Assembly: GCF_905475395.1 (NCBI RefSeq)
Contig: NC_058337.1
Coordinates: forward strand, 130,407,960 to 130,471,959
Length of the DNA stretch: 64,000 nt
Reading direction: 5' to 3'
DNA from: Chrysoperla carnea
Lineage: Eukaryota > Arthropoda > Insecta > Neuroptera > Chrysopidae
In this document: positions 13,154 to 25,628 of the stretch, in pieces
Numbering within the stretch: position 1 is the first letter of the stretch
Layout of the letters: each line of letters begins with the position of its first letter
Made by a program: the position numbers and the translations under genes
Notes under the pieces: generated by a model
What the model saw: the letters and a program-made list of their open reading frames with translations, nothing else
Told to the model about the DNA's origin: nothing
Database searches by the model: none

Positions 13154-15274
13154 ACTAACCTCTATAATAGAAAAAGTCTTTTAAGATGATTGCAAAAGTG
13201 TTGACGTTAGTGAGACCAAAAAAGATAACTTTTAATATATTTTCTATCTTCCTTTTTAACTCGCACTGTCGTTCTAAACGTCACGCTTAAGTAGTCTTTA
13301 TTTTATTTGATAAGTTTTTAAGACATTTTTGGAGGAGGCTATTAAAATAAAGCTAATATTTCTTCTAGAAGAAAAAAAGTAGAATAAGCTCCGGTGATTG
13401 AAAACGATTATGATAAAATTGAATTTTTAGTTTCGGAAACTCAAAAAAGTCAGGGGGAGACCTTCCAATCAGACATGCTTCGGGACCAAATCTATGATGG
13501 AACACATTTTGCTTCTCCTAGACTCTCTTTCGATCCGGTTTGGACGATTCGTCTATACCACTAGAAAGAAGCCAGACGGAAAAAAAGTTTATAGCATTTT
13601 TGAATCACCTTTAGCTTAAGGATACTCAAACATGGTCCGGGCCAAGTCTATGATGAAATTTTGCCTCTCCTGGATGCTTTTTTGATCTGGATGGATCTTC
13701 ACCACTCGTGTTTATTTTTGATTATCGATTTTTTCAAAACGAGTTACTGCGAGAAAAGAGAAAAAGTTATTTCTGCGTTTTTCTTTTAAATTAAAAATTC
13801 CTGGTAGTTTTCGGAAATTTAGAAAATAGATCAACATTATTTGCAAATCCTCTTGATTTATTTCAGAACTTGGACTAGATTGATCTAAGAATCGAAATTA
13901 AATTCGGTTTTGGAATTAAGGTAGGCCTCGTTATGGCAAAAACTTTCAAGCCATTCCGAAAAAATGTCTTAGCGTACACAAACACAGTGCCATTTACATT
14001 TGAAATTCTCTCTTTAAATTTTTTTAAATTTAAATTTAGAGACGAATGGAAAAAAAAACCTTAAAACAAAGGAAATGTTGTTCCTGGCAAAAAAAAAACT
14101 ATCAAATAAATATATTTTTTAATAATTTTATCCCAAATAACAAAATAAAATCCAGTAGTCATGATAAATTTTCGTAAGTTCTATGTAAATAATGTAAAAC
14201 CATTTTATCTTTTTAAAACGTTGAAAATTTATTTAACTTCGAATACTTTTCCACTTTCTTTTAATTAAACTAAATTTAGAAAATAAGATTCGATAATTAT
14301 GTAGTCAAAATATAGAGTTATTAGATTGTTAATTAGCATTCCATTAAATAAAACAGAGATAAATGATCCAGAATTTTATGCTAAAACAATACAAAACGGT
14401 GCTAATTTTGTTTTCTGGTTTTGCCTTTTATTTCCAGTACTTAATATATATTTGTTTTATTCTTACCAATTAAAAACCTCCCAAAATAAATAGAAATATA
14501 AAAATATATATTGTATGCCATAACGAATTAATAATTTAAATAAAAAAAAATGTTATTATTTTTATAAATTCTCATGTAAAAATTTTGAACAGAAAAAATT
14601 GTACTAAACGATATTTTTGATTTAATAAATAATTTACATTTTAATTTGCTTGATCATATAATTTTTACCCGACTGTGAAGGAGTGGTTATGTTTTTGTAT
14701 GTATGTATGCATGTATTTTTGTTTGTTTGTAAATTTCTTGATTACCTCGTATCTTCCAAACAGCTCGATGGATTTTGACAGCTATGGTATCGTTGTAATC
14801 GCCTTTAAAAGTCAAGTGACCTAAGATAGTGTGCTTAAAAGACAAAAATAAAATTTAGAGTGGATTATAAATATATAAGATGACAAATATAAGTTATATG
14901 TAGAAAAAAACTAAAAATAAAAATTAGGTTTTTCGTTGTCGAGAGTCCCGATGTCCACTAAAAAGTCTAAAAAATATATAATTATAAAAATAAAAAACCC
15001 AACTGCGTTATATAAAATTGGAAAAGAAAGTAACAAGTCCAATGGTTTACATAGCGTCTTCAACAATCGGGGTCTATTATTGGGAAGATTTGAGCTGGTA
15101 TAGATTTTGATGGGCCCCGAATGATAAAAAATGATTTTTCACAAATTTTACTTGAAAAACGAAATTTTAAGAGGCAAATTTTAAAAAAAAAAAGGAACTT
15201 TTTTATTTTTTGTAGTGATAAGACGCTCACACTATCTCGTTCAGCTTGGTACTATCAGAATAGTTATAAAATAA
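13154..15274. other. 3' flank and intergenic, no gene seen
   Basis: The 3' flank of the Ser-rich gene includes AATAAA-type signals (for example near 13345). Two diverged copies of a block lie at about 13470-13545 and 13630-13700; they share the order CGGG[AC]CCAA, TCTATGATG, TTTTGC and TCTCCT. Sequence around 14670-14830 (CCCGACTGTGAAGGAGTGGT, then TGTATGTATG) looks like an old dispersed repeat. No coding frame is supported. Confidence 0.45.
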
Positions 15275-16002
15275 TCACACTATAAATATATATATATAAA
15301 AAGAGAGTGTTTGTTTGTATGTCCCCGATTTTTCCTAAAACTAACCATTGACCATCGGTAGGGGATTATGTCATTGGGTAGCCCTTAGGCTCCCATTGTG
15401 AATAAGGGAGGTTGGTGGGGGTGGAATTAAAAATGATCTAGGAATTCATAGAAAATAGATTAAAAAAATAGTTCTAATAGTACAATAGGCCCCACTGCCA
15501 ATAGTACAATTTTCACTAGATGGCGCTACTGGCGCAAATGTCTTTCGATTTTTCTCGAAAATTCTGGAATGTTCCATGGATTTCTATCGAATTTTCTAGA
15601 ATTTTCTCGAACATTCTGGAATATTCTATGGATTTCTATCGAATTTTCTAGAACTTTCTCGAATATTCTCGAATGTTGTATGGATTTTTATTGAATTTTA
15701 TCAAACTTTCTCGAACAATCTGGAATGTTCCATGGGTTTCTGTCGAATTTTCTCGAACATTCTGGAATGTTCTATGGATTTCTATCGAATTTTCTCGAAT
15801 ATTCTGGAATGTTCCATGGGTTTCTATCGATCTTTCCCTTACTTTTCCGTACACACAAAGAGTGTAGACATAATATTGGGATCGGGCAAAAAAATCTTAC
15901 TAATCCGTACACACAGAGGGAATTAAAAAAAAAGTCTTTCATTTAACAATTTTGATATTTAAATGTGCAAAAACAACCCAGCGAAGCGGGTTTAACAGCT
16001 AG
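15275..16002 (+). mobile_element. Non-autonomous Helitron
   Basis: The right end shows the Helitron signature: a GC hairpin CCCAGCGAAGCGGG (15978-15990 region), then TTTAACAG and the terminal CTAG, followed by T. The proposed left end is TC (TCACACTATAAATA), preceded by A, as expected for insertion between A and T without target duplication. Inside are a GTTTGTTTGTATGTCCCCG block and a minisatellite, but no helicase. The left end is less certain than the right. Confidence 0.65.
15555..15835 (+). repeat. Minisatellite inside the Helitron
   Basis: Six units of about 42-52 bp are built on GGATTTCTATCGAATTTTCT and TCTGGAATGTTC. The units are at about 15579, 15631, 15682, 15734, 15777 and 15819. 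Frames open on both strands through this stretch only because the repeat lacks stops. Confidence 0.85.
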
Positions 16003-16755
16003 TACTATTATAAAAACTTCGTGACATTGTCATTGATAATTTGATAATAAACTTGATAATGTCAATCAGTATAATAGGCCAATCAAATTAAGCATTGAAC
16101 GCTGCATCAAATCAGGTTTTTTTTTGTGATATGTTGTTTGTAGTGTAATGGTAATGTTAAATCCAAGTTTTCGACTGGTTTCGAAGAACTGGTTTCTCAT
16201 AAAAAATTGTATTATTCATTTTTAAGAAAGTTACATATGCAACAATTTTAGACCAAGCCAGTTCTTATACGACCGATATTTTCGGAGATACAGCTTTTCA
16301 AAGTTAGAAAGTTATAAGATTTTTCACAAAATTTCATCTTGTAAACCATTAAAGATAGAAGAAAAGTTAAATTAAAAAAAATGTTCCTTACAAAAAAAAA
16401 TTTTTTTTTTTTGTATGAATAAAACATTTTTAGTGGAGTCATCCGAGAATCCGGGAATAAGATTGTCAGATAGATCTATAAATTTGAGGGGAGCAGATAT
16501 TTTTAAATGAAGTGTTAGGCAGGAAAACAGTTATGATTGAAACTTTGCCACAATTCATGTTTGATGATTTTGAAAATAATAAAATGTTACATACTGCCGT
16601 TAAATAAATAATATCCCCTCCATTAGTTCGCAAACACTTTTCACGAAATGACCTTAGAATAATTTTTTTAGAATATTTTACTACAAATTATTAGCAAATT
16701 ATTTATTGATTGTATCTATAAAGTAACATACGCTCAAACTTTTCAAAATTTTCGG
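16003..16755. other. Spacer before the lipocalin-like array
   Basis: No gene is seen. It is the left border of the array. Confidence 0.5.
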
Positions 16756-16762
16756 TTAAATA
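16756..16762 (+). promoter_or_regulatory. TATA-like box of LL1 (TTAAATA)
   Basis: TTAAATA lies 84 bp before the LL1 start codon, in the context TTCGGTTAAATAT. The same GGTTAAATA occurs before LL5, the nearest relative of LL1. Confidence 0.5.
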
Positions 16763-16839
16763 TATTAAAATAAATTAAATAATAAAAATTTTTATGGTTT
16801 TTTTATCAATATTGAAAATAAACAAACATAAAAAAAATC

Positions 16840-18180
16840 ATGAATTCAATAAAATTATTTAATATCATTTTCGAATTGATTTCGATTTTGGCGGTAGTAA
16901 CGGGAAACTTAATTACTTTGGATGGGCAATGTCCATTTTCTCAACTGAAACCTGCAAGCATTGCCATTGTTCCGCTTGTAAGTACATTTTTTTTAAATAT
17001 TTTATTTGAAGAAGTCATATCGATTTTCTTTTTCATGAGAAAAAACTGTCTGAAAAAGTCCCAAAGAAAAACTAAGAAGAGGACTTATGAGAAAAGAACA
17101 CCCGGAAATAAAATCGATTGAACAATAATTCCTGGAGACAAATTTGTGTTTTTTAAAATGAGTTATCACAAACTAATGAAACTGATAAATAAGCAGTACT
17201 TTCTTTATATTTAGTTACGGAGTCTCTTTTCAAGGCATTTTCAGTGTCAGTGATACAAAAGATAATCAACACGATTAGATTCGTCGCCTTGTCGCTTATA
17301 TTCAGTCTGTTTAATTAATTAATGCTTTATTTTTATTCAATAGCTGAAGGGAAAATTCAATGCGATTGCTGAAACATCTATTGGTCCTATAAACCGAACT
17401 GATATAAGTGTGACATTGAAACAAACTGCAATAGATGGAGTTACAATTACAGATAGATTTCGATCAAAAGAAACTGGTCAGTGTAATGAGTTTTATCTAA
17501 ACATCAAAGCTTTCGGCCGGCCTGGAGTCTACGATGCACTTTATCAGGGTAATTAAATAATTTCTCGAAAGTCGCAGTTCTTTTTAAATTTTTTCAACCC
17601 GTCAGCACTCGCGTCTCGTCTCGTCCGGTAATCCTTAGTCGCATGATGAGTGATTTGCTCAAGCGTTCTGCACATGCGTCAATATCATAAATTATTTGAA
17701 AAACAAAAGTTTTTTATGTTTTAAATCGAGCGTGAATAAAATGGTCATAACGCGAGTGCTGATGAGTTAAATATCTAAAACTAATAATTTTGATATTTTT
17801 CTAGTTGCACCCAATACGAACTTTGTTGAATATAAAGCATACTTCTTATCACTTGATCCATTAACTTTAAGGGCTGTTGCAATCATATGCCACGATCTAC
17901 CAAATTATCAATATCAAGGTCAGATAACAAAACGCAATTTTTTAAATTATGAGTTAATCAATGTTATTAATAACTTTAAAAATTATTTTCAGTTGAAATA
18001 GCAGTCTTATCAGCTTTTACAATCGAATACGATAAAGTTACGCAAGCACAAGTTCGAAAATTATTAGAATATAATAATATTGGATATTTAAATCAATATC
18101 TTGTGGAAATTGAACAGAATCATCAATGTGATTTTTCAGCTCCAGAAATTATCGACTCCTTTATACCTTCATTAATCTAG
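16840..18180 (+). CDS. LL1, secreted lipocalin-like protein
   Basis: Four exons (16840-16977, 17344-17548, 17805-17918, 17993-18180) join in frame to 214 aa; the intron phases are 0, 1 and 1. The precursor has a signal peptide of about 22 aa ending VVTG before NLITLDGQCP. The segment LKGKFNAIAET at the start of exon 2 fits the lipocalin G-x-W region with Phe in place of Trp. Four cysteines (C31, C93, C143, C198) could form the two bonds usual in lipocalins, and N63-R-T is a glycosylation sequon. Exon 4 (VEIAVLSAFTIEYDKVTQAQ, then helix, then Cys) matches the end of insect lipocalins in layout. After the last Cys comes an acidic tail, DFSAPEIIDSFIPSLI. The start is fixed by the signal peptide and by homology to the other copies. 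Lipocalins bind small hydrophobic ligands; the ligand here is unknown. It could also be a novel cysteine-rich secreted family. Confidence 0.9.
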
Positions 18181-19125
18181 CCTAGCATTACTAATCATGC
18201 TAGCATTATTGCCTGGTATTTGAAGCATAATGTCCGTTATAGTTAAGTTCATAAAAACCTGATACATACTACTGTGAATAGTGAATCGTTTTGTAGCCAA
18301 ACAATTGAAAAAAAGTATTTTTTTTTAAAACTTTTTCTGTTAAAAACGCCCGATGTTCATTTTATTGATAATTATTTAAATATATTGAAACTAATATAAT
18401 AATCTTTTCTCTTGTATTTATTTGAAAATTATTCATTTAATTATCTTGTTTTTTTGCTAATAATTATAATAAACAATTTTACTATTATTTTTTAATAATT
18501 ATTATTAAAATTTTATGTACTTTTTTGGTCTGGGAGATGCACGGGAAAATCCGTATGACTGCTCGGAGATTTAAACACAAATCAAAAATGTTGCCTTAGA
18601 TAATTTTGCCACAAAAGCTCGTTACCCCAGTCAGGGATAGTCCCAAAACTGAATTCCGAGGAAACTTTTTCGACATTGCATTTCAAAAAATGAACAGGTT
18701 AATATTGATGGATTTTTCTATTTACTATTCGCACCAAATTTTGCCCACACACAACTTCATTCTGTCGTAGAGAGAAAGGTGGATTTACATCCCCAAAGTT
18801 TTCCAAAAGTCATGAATTTAATTACTGTGAAATTTGGTTCAATGTATTTGATTGCGTGTCTGTCTACCTATCTGATGTTGATTGAAAAATCTCCCTGGCA
18901 TTACTTTAATTTAGCGGGGTTTCAATTCCATCTGATTCTCGGTGCAAAACAGCACACTTTACGATATCTTGGCCTGGCTTTAAATTCTCGACGTAGGCGT
19001 CTCACACAAATTTTTTCCCGTTCACCTCCCAGACCAATTGTTATCTTATATTTTACATTTACAAAAGTAGCTTACAATACCCTTTTTGACAAATTTTTGA
19101 CATTAACAATTAATTTTGCAAATAT
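18181..19125. other. Spacer LL1-LL2 with shared upstream segment
   Basis: From about 18340 on, this matches the upstream regions of LL3 and LL4. All share ATAATTATTTAAATAT, a GGGAGATG[CT]-C block and the stretch before the promoter. The open frame running from 18779 into the LL2 signal exon is not a gene: its homologous stretches before LL3 and LL4 are not open. Confidence 0.6.
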
Positions 19126-19150
19126 ACGTCACATTAATTTATGTATAAAA
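19126..19150 (+). promoter_or_regulatory. LL2 core promoter: CRE-like site and TATAAAA
   Basis: TATAAAA lies at 19144-19150, 67 bp before the start codon. ACGTCAC sits at 19126-19132. The spacing and flanking ATTAATTTATGTATAAAA are kept before LL3 and LL4. Confidence 0.65.
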
Positions 19151-19210
19151 AAGAGAAATTTTAGGGTGATAGGACGTAGTTTGCATCATTTCAAAAATAA
19201 CAAAACAAAA

Positions 19211-21626
19211 ATGAATTCAATAAAACTATTTAAAATAATCGTTGAGATTATATCGATTGTAGCTTTAGCAAATGCAAACTTAGTTACGTTAGATGGAGAA
19301 TGTCCATTTTCTGGTATTAAACCTCCAGAAATTGCTGTTGTTCCATTAGTAAGTACTATTTTTAAATATTTTACCTAGCACAAGTGCAATACGATTTTTT
19401 AAACATATTCACATATCTATTTCATTCTGGAAAAATTCTTCATTGAGCCTGATTATTTTGGCTTGGAAAATTTTTTCAGGATCCCGTTTAAAACATGCTC
19501 CTGCACCAAAAAAAGCAGGTTGCGGGTGGGTTTAAACTAGTTTTAAACAAATAAGTGATATTGATCAAATCGCTACAGGAAAAATTTTATCATATAATTG
19601 GAGTCAAAATTAACAAAAAATGTTTAGTCATTTTTCTCTAACCCCCCAAAAACAACCCGGAAAATCACAAAAAAGTTTATCCAATTTTCCCGGGAGCTAC
19701 GTTGTGAAAAATGAAATTTTTCGAAATTTCCTGTTAATTTGACTTTATTTTGAGACAATTGGTGAAAATCCCATCTTTCTAGCATGTATAGAACAGAAAA
19801 TCGTTATTCAGAAAAAGTGAATCGTTACCAAACACTTTTATTAATGGGGAAACATTCAAATCTTGCGTTAATTATGAGACACATTTTTATTTATTTTGTT
19901 GCTCAGATTGAATTATTTTTGTTATAATTTTATTCAATATAGCTTAAAGGAAAATTTAATATAATTGCTGAAACATCCGATGGCCCTTTAAACCGAACTG
20001 ATTTGCAAATGCTGTTGAAACAAACCTCAAAAGATTCAGTCTTACTTACAAAAAGATTTCAATTTCCGGAAAATGAACAATGCTATGATATTAAAATAGA
20101 CATCAAAGCTACAGAACAGAATGGAGTCTATGATGCAATGTATCAAGGTAAGTAATATAATAAATTAATGGAGTTGTGTGGATGTCAGATTGAAGAAGGA
20201 TGTTCTTTAAAAACATCCACATATATCGTATATAAGAGGCTTAAAAACACAGTTATTCCAAAGTTTAAAGTTTTCACTCTGTCAGGCTCCATGGCTGACT
20301 ATCATTTATTGAAGCTCTAAGCTTAACGACATTAGAGATTTTCCCTTTGAATTGGGAGCATACACTTCAATCTAGCAACACTGCATTTAAGACGATTTCT
20401 AAAAAATTTATTACCAATAGTGAAGCTGAAACTGAAAATTATACATTATTTTTCAGTTGCACCTGATACGGAAGCTGTAGGTTACATGGGTTACTTTTTA
20501 GCTTTTGATCTACCCACTCTGTTTGCTGTTGGATTATTATGCCATACCTTACCAGATTCAAAATATCAGTGTAAGGGAACATAAATTTTTTATTTATTTA
20601 TGAATTATTATTGACGAGTAGGTGCATGGTCAAAATTAACGTCAGAAAATTGATGATACAATTTTTTTGCCGGACGCACTGTTTCCTTAAAACATTTAAA
20701 AAAAAAAAATTGTTGCTAAAAAACATCATTTTTAACAATGAAGCCGTGGGTTCAAAATGGTTTTTGTCAGCATCGTGCTTAGTGCAATTTTAAAAATTGG
20801 CAGTACATAGTCGGTGTGGTATTGAAGTCGTGTGAGTACGACTCCTGTAGTCCACACGACTAACTTCCCAGAGGGGAAAAGACTGCCAATTACGTAAAAA
20901 AAGGTCTTGTTAACATTTATAGATTATGTTTCGAACATGTTTTGCAGCTTATGCTTTAACGATCATTATCTCCGTAGATAAATGATGATTTTTCCATTTT
21001 TTTATTACCATTAAAAAACGGCTAAACCAACTCTAAAACAGTTCTTAAATACGTGATTACGCGTCGATTAAGCCCAGTCACGTGTTAATGTCGTTATTGG
21101 TTCGCGAGATAATCGAGACGAAAGAAACCGAACGAACATACCTACGCACATACAAATATACGCACACACGTACACACACACAGGCATCACATTGAAAAGG
21201 CTTGGTTTGGATATTAAAGTCTTGAAACCGTGGAAATATGTAAAACTGGAGGTTTTCAAAATCGGCCCCATTGCATTAACTTCCTCTGGGAAGTTAATAA
21301 ACAAGTAAACAGTAAATAAAATTGGATTATCAATTTATTCGCGTAAAAAAAGTTAACCAGACTGGACTATATAATATAATATTTGAAAAAATTATTTTTT
21401 AGTCGACATTGCAGTATTATCAGGAGCTACAGAGAAATATGATCAAGCTATGCAAGAAAGAGTTCAAAAAGTATTTAAAGATCAAAATATTGAGAATCTA
21501 TATGAATATGTTGTTGAAGTTCCTCAGACCCATAAATGTGCCTTCACTCCACAAGAAATATTCAGTTCTTTAATGCCTTCATCAGATGCTTTAATGCCAA
21601 GCTTCCCAAATTTAAATAGATCCTAA
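19211..21626 (+). CDS. LL2, secreted lipocalin-like protein
   Basis: The exons are 19211-19348, 19943-20147, 20457-20570 and 21403-21626, giving 226 aa. The start MNSIKLFKIIVEI is chosen by alignment with the other copies, although the frame stays open far upstream. Features seen are a signal peptide ending near NAN, then LVTLDGECPF, LKGKFNIIAETS, an NRT sequon, a NEQCYDIKI cysteine, LLCHTLPDSKYQ, and the last Cys in QTHKCAF. The tail after it is about 30 residues long. LL2, LL3 and LL4 share the FP-E-N-[ED]-QCYDIKI version of exon 2, which separates them from LL1 and LL5. Introns 1 and 3 (594 and 832 bp) are long; intron 3 holds a CA-rich tract near 21160. A poly(A) signal AATAAA overlaps the stop codon. 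Confidence 0.9.
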
Positions 21627-23592
21627 TAAAAAAATGTACAAAATAATTGAATTTTTGAAATAATTATATCTATATTTACCAATTTAAATCATGTTATTTA
21701 TTTTTACTTTGTATTTTTAAGATCCAATTTTAGCAACTAAATGTGAAATTGTCTACTCATACATTTCCTACCTTATCCTCGACCAATACCGGTTCACCAT
21801 AAGATTTGACCGGTCGGTTATTTAATTTAGGGGAATATTGGCTATAATGTTTTACCATTTGTAATCGTCTTATTTCTAGATTTTGGATAAAATTGGCTAC
21901 GTTTCTTTTCAGGGTTACAGACATTAAAAACATATGGAGTCACATTTTGGCTGAATAAGTTGAGTTTTCAAGGAATTTATCAGAAAAAAATTTGTTTGTA
22001 AAGTTTCCAAATTTTCACTTTCTTATGTTTGGAACTCCGTAAATTAGAATGTTATGAATACTTTCGCTTGTCTCAAAAGTCAAATGTTAGTTTGAAACAT
22101 TCCATTCACGATATGAATTGTTTAATTAACACTCAAATTGTTTTCTTGTTCTACAGAAATAACAGTTCTGTAAAAACTATGTAAAGGCTTTAAGGGGAAA
22201 ATTATGGAAAATTTAATCGTTTTTGCGAGCGAATTGTACAACAGCTCGAGTAAGCTTTGGATCTGCGTGATATCATCGTTGCTTGAGTTCAGCCAAGAAT
22301 ATAGGCCTTTGGATTACCAATTTTGGGGTTTTCTTTAGAATCGGGTGTATGTCAATAAACCTGCAACTAAAATCACCTTAAAGCTAACATCCGCCAAGTT
22401 ATAGCCTTAATAACATACGTTATAGAAAACTATATTGTTTTTCAGTTCAGTCCAAATCATTTGAAAATGAAGGCACTTACCAATAAGATGAACTTAATAA
22501 AAGCATGAAATAATTCTTATAACTTTAATGTAAAGTTAAATGTTAAAAAGCGTGAGGTGCCATTCTTATAAACTAATTGCAAGTCTACTCAATGGATGTC
22601 CGACACTTCATACTTTTTAACATTAAACTTTACATTGCAATTTTAATTATTTTATACTTTTTAGTCCGTTTTAATACACGTTTACATTACAATTATAATT
22701 ATTTAATTATTTAATAATTATAGTCCAAATTTAAAACTTGCTATCTTTGCAAAAGTATTTGTTATTTAAATTTTTTTTTTATTATAATCGACCGATGTAT
22801 TACATTTTATTTATAATTATTTAAATATATTTTGAATCTAATAATTAATTTATCTTTTATCTTGATTTATATTTATTTTATTTATTTTTTTGGGTAATTG
22901 TTATATTAAACGATTTTACTATTATTTTTTATTAAAATTTTATGCACCTATTTGGCCCGGGAGATGTCCAGAAAAAATTTGCATATTGTGACTGCGAGGA
23001 GTTTTTAGTACCAGCACAAAATATTGTCCTATTTGCGTTTTTTCATGGCAATTGAATCAATTCATACTCGTTACGAAAGTCAGGGATATCCTCTAAGCGG
23101 AAATATTTCTTAAAATATTTTTTAGACATGGTTGCATTTCGAAAAAAGTGTAAAAAAGTAATTAGAATTTTGGAATTTTTCTACTTTAACATTTTGAACA
23201 AAATTTCGTCCTATCGACTTTATTAACTAGTTGAGAAAGAGGGGGATTACACTCGCCAAGTTTCCCAACAGTTATTTCAAATTTGGTTCAAAGTATCTGA
23301 AAGAGCGATCATTACTACTACACATCTAATGTTTTGCGTTGCAACTATGGCAAAAACATTCCCCGACATTACTACAATTTAGAAAGATTTTATTTCCGCT
23401 TTGATTTTCGGTACAAAACGGCAGAATTAACCATATCCTTCCCTGGTTTTTAAATATCGACAGTGTCATGTCATACGAAGTTTTTCCCGTGCTCCTCCCA
23501 GCCAATTTGGCCATTTTGTTATCTATTTTTACATTTCGCAAACTGGTTTACTCTTTTTTTGCCTAATTTTTGGCATTAATTAGCATAGTCTA
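21627..23592. other. Spacer LL2-LL3
   Basis: No gene is seen. From about 22790 it enters the duplicated upstream segment also found before LL2 and LL4. Confidence 0.5.
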
Positions 23593-23693
23593 ACGTCACG
23601 TTAATTTATGTATAAAAGAGAAAAATTTTAGTTAGAAGGATGTAGTTTGGAAACGTTTAAAGTTTTTGCATCATTTCCAAAAACAAAACAAAA
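22790..23693 (+). repeat. Duplicated LL upstream segment (LL3 copy)
   Basis: This roughly 0.9-kb block is collinear with 18340-19210 (LL2) and 25825-26469 (LL4). The shared landmarks are TAATTATTTAAATAT, GGGAGATG, the block around GCAACTATG and the TATAAAAGAGAAAAA promoter. The LL3 and LL4 copies are clearly closer to each other. This shows that the amplified unit included promoter and gene. Confidence 0.7.
23593..23617 (+). promoter_or_regulatory. LL3 core promoter: CRE-like site and TATAAAA
   Basis: The palindrome ACGTCACGT lies at 23593-23601 and TATAAAA at 23611-23617, 83 bp before the start codon. Confidence 0.65.
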
Positions 23694-25154
23694 ATGAGTC
23701 CAATAAAACTATTTAAAATAATCGTCGAGATTTTATCGATTATAGCTCTAGCAAATGGAAACTTAGTTACGTTAGATGGAGAATGTCCATTTGCTCGACT
23801 TAAACCTCCACAAAATGCTGTTATTCCAATTGTAAGTACTTTTTTAACACATTATTTATTTTGCTGCTCAGATTGAATTATTTTGTTGCTTTATTTTTAT
23901 TCAATAGCTTAAAGGAAAATTTAATGTAATTGCTGAAACATCCGATGGCCCTTTAAATCGAACAGATGTACAAATGCTGTTGAAACAATCATCAAAAGAT
24001 TCAATTGTAATGACACAAAGATTTCTATTTCCCGAAAATGATCAATGCTATGATATTAAAATTCAGAGCAAAGCTTTAGAACGGAATGGAGTCTATGATG
24101 TCAAGTATCAGGGTAAGTCATATAAAGCATTATAATAGAGGCGTTATGATAATACCATATTGAAGAGACATTTTCCTTACGAAAAATTTCCATCCAGTAC
24201 TTTCGTAAATTTTCGAAACCCAAATAAATGGTCAATACTTATACAACTCTTTTACTACAAAAAAAAACTACATCTTTGCACGATTTCCTGCAAAACTACT
24301 TTAAGTTTTATGTCGTTTGGCCAGTGCAATCAGTAGTTCAAATAGAATTGCGATAATAGACTTAAGCTAGATCAAAGCGTTATATAAATAGATCGATATA
24401 AGAAAACCATAGAAATTTTTAACAATACTGTTGAAATGAATGAATGAACATGGGACAGAAAGGATGTTTTGTTTAATGTTTAATACATACTTGAAACTTC
24501 GCAAGTGGCTTCCCTTTAGCGAGTCTACGAAATTTCTCTCTTCGACTTTTTTCGAAAATGCTGCGATTTCAACTGAGCATGATAACATCATATTTAAACT
24601 ATCGACCTGGAAAAACGCAACAAGGAATTTTTCACGTTTGCTGAATTGTTTAATAATTATGTTATCAAGTGGTCATAGTGTCCGAAAAATTCCCTTTTTT
24701 AGACTGAAAACGCAGCACTTTCGTTTTCCGCCGTATAATATCTCAATTTGGGGGATTTAGCTCAAACTAGTACCACTGCTTTTCAGATGTTTAAAAAAAA
24801 GTTATTATGAATACATTTGTTTTTTCAGTTGCACCCGATACGTCTCCTGTAGGATTCACAGGTTATTTTATAGCTCTTGATCCATCTACTCTGTTTGGTA
24901 TTGGTTTATTATGTCATAATTTACCAGATTCAAAGTATCATGTCGACATTGCAGTATTATCGGGGCTGACAGACAAATATGATCAAGCTATGCAAGAGAG
25001 AGTTCAAAAAGTATTTAAAGATCAAAATATTCCGGAATTATATGAATATGTGGTTCCTGTTACTCAGAATCATAAATGTGACTTCACACCACAAGAAATA
25101 ATCGATTCTTACATCCCTCCACCAAATGCTTTGAACCCCTTTGAAAAACTTTGA
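23694..25154 (+). CDS. LL3, secreted lipocalin-like protein lacking intron 3
   Basis: There are three exons: 23694-23831, 23908-24112 and 24829-25154, giving 222 aa. The third is exactly the exon 3 plus exon 4 of its neighbours, joined at 24942/24943 without any gained or lost base (SKYHVDIAVLS). The other eleven genes all have an intron there. The remaining layout is normal: a signal peptide, LVTLDGECPFARLKPP, LKGKFNVIAET, an NRT sequon, a DQCYDIKI cysteine, LLCHNLPDSKYH, and the last Cys in QNHKCDF with a tail of about 25 residues. Intron 1 is short (76 bp), as in LL4. A poly(A) signal AATAAA lies about 15 bp past the stop. Confidence 0.9.
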
Positions 25155-25210
25155 AATTAATTGATAATAAATAAATATATTTAATATATTTACAAATGTC
25201 TACAAAGTTA

Positions 25211-25628
25211 TTTTTATACCCTTTTCTATTCTTTCTTATTCTTACCCCATTTCCGTTTGTCCATCCGCCCATCTGCCGATTAAAAAAACGATACAACATT
25301 GGTCAACTGGGTTTTGGTTCCGTAGGACCCATCTTGTAAACTGTCAGAGATAGAACAAAAGTTTATCTATAAAAAATGTTCCTTATATAAAAATTAACAA
25401 CTTTTGCTTAAAACATTTTATCATAAACAACATTCTTTATCCTTTAAAGCGCAAACCAGGCGCAAGTTATATAGTATACATTATAAGGGAATATCAGTTC
25501 TGTGTGGATATCAAAGAGTGGGTATCTTTCTTTACTTACATGTATGTCATAAAACAACAAACTATTCCGTAATCAACATTGTAATGGTATTTATATAATT
25601 AACTCAGTCAATTGTTTGTTTTCACATG
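25211..25628 (-). repeat. Dispersed repeat family R1, copy 2
   Basis: This is the reverse orientation, with GGTTCCGTAGGACCCATCTT, then GATAGAACAAAAGTTT, and ending in CAATTGTTTGTTTTCAC. It starts after TACAAAGTTATTTTTATACC, just past LL3. A copy sits at the same relative place behind LL4, so the insertion predates the LL3/LL4 duplication. Confidence 0.65.

Noticed and set aside
15648-15946. Four overlapping open frames with repeated peptides
   Set aside because: They are readings of the minisatellite inside the Helitron, open on both strands, with no start context or homologue.
18779-19210. Open frame that extends the LL2 signal exon upstream by 144 residues
   Set aside because: The homologous sequence before LL3 and LL4 is not open, a TATA box lies inside it, and all paralogues start at the MNSIKLF-type methionine.
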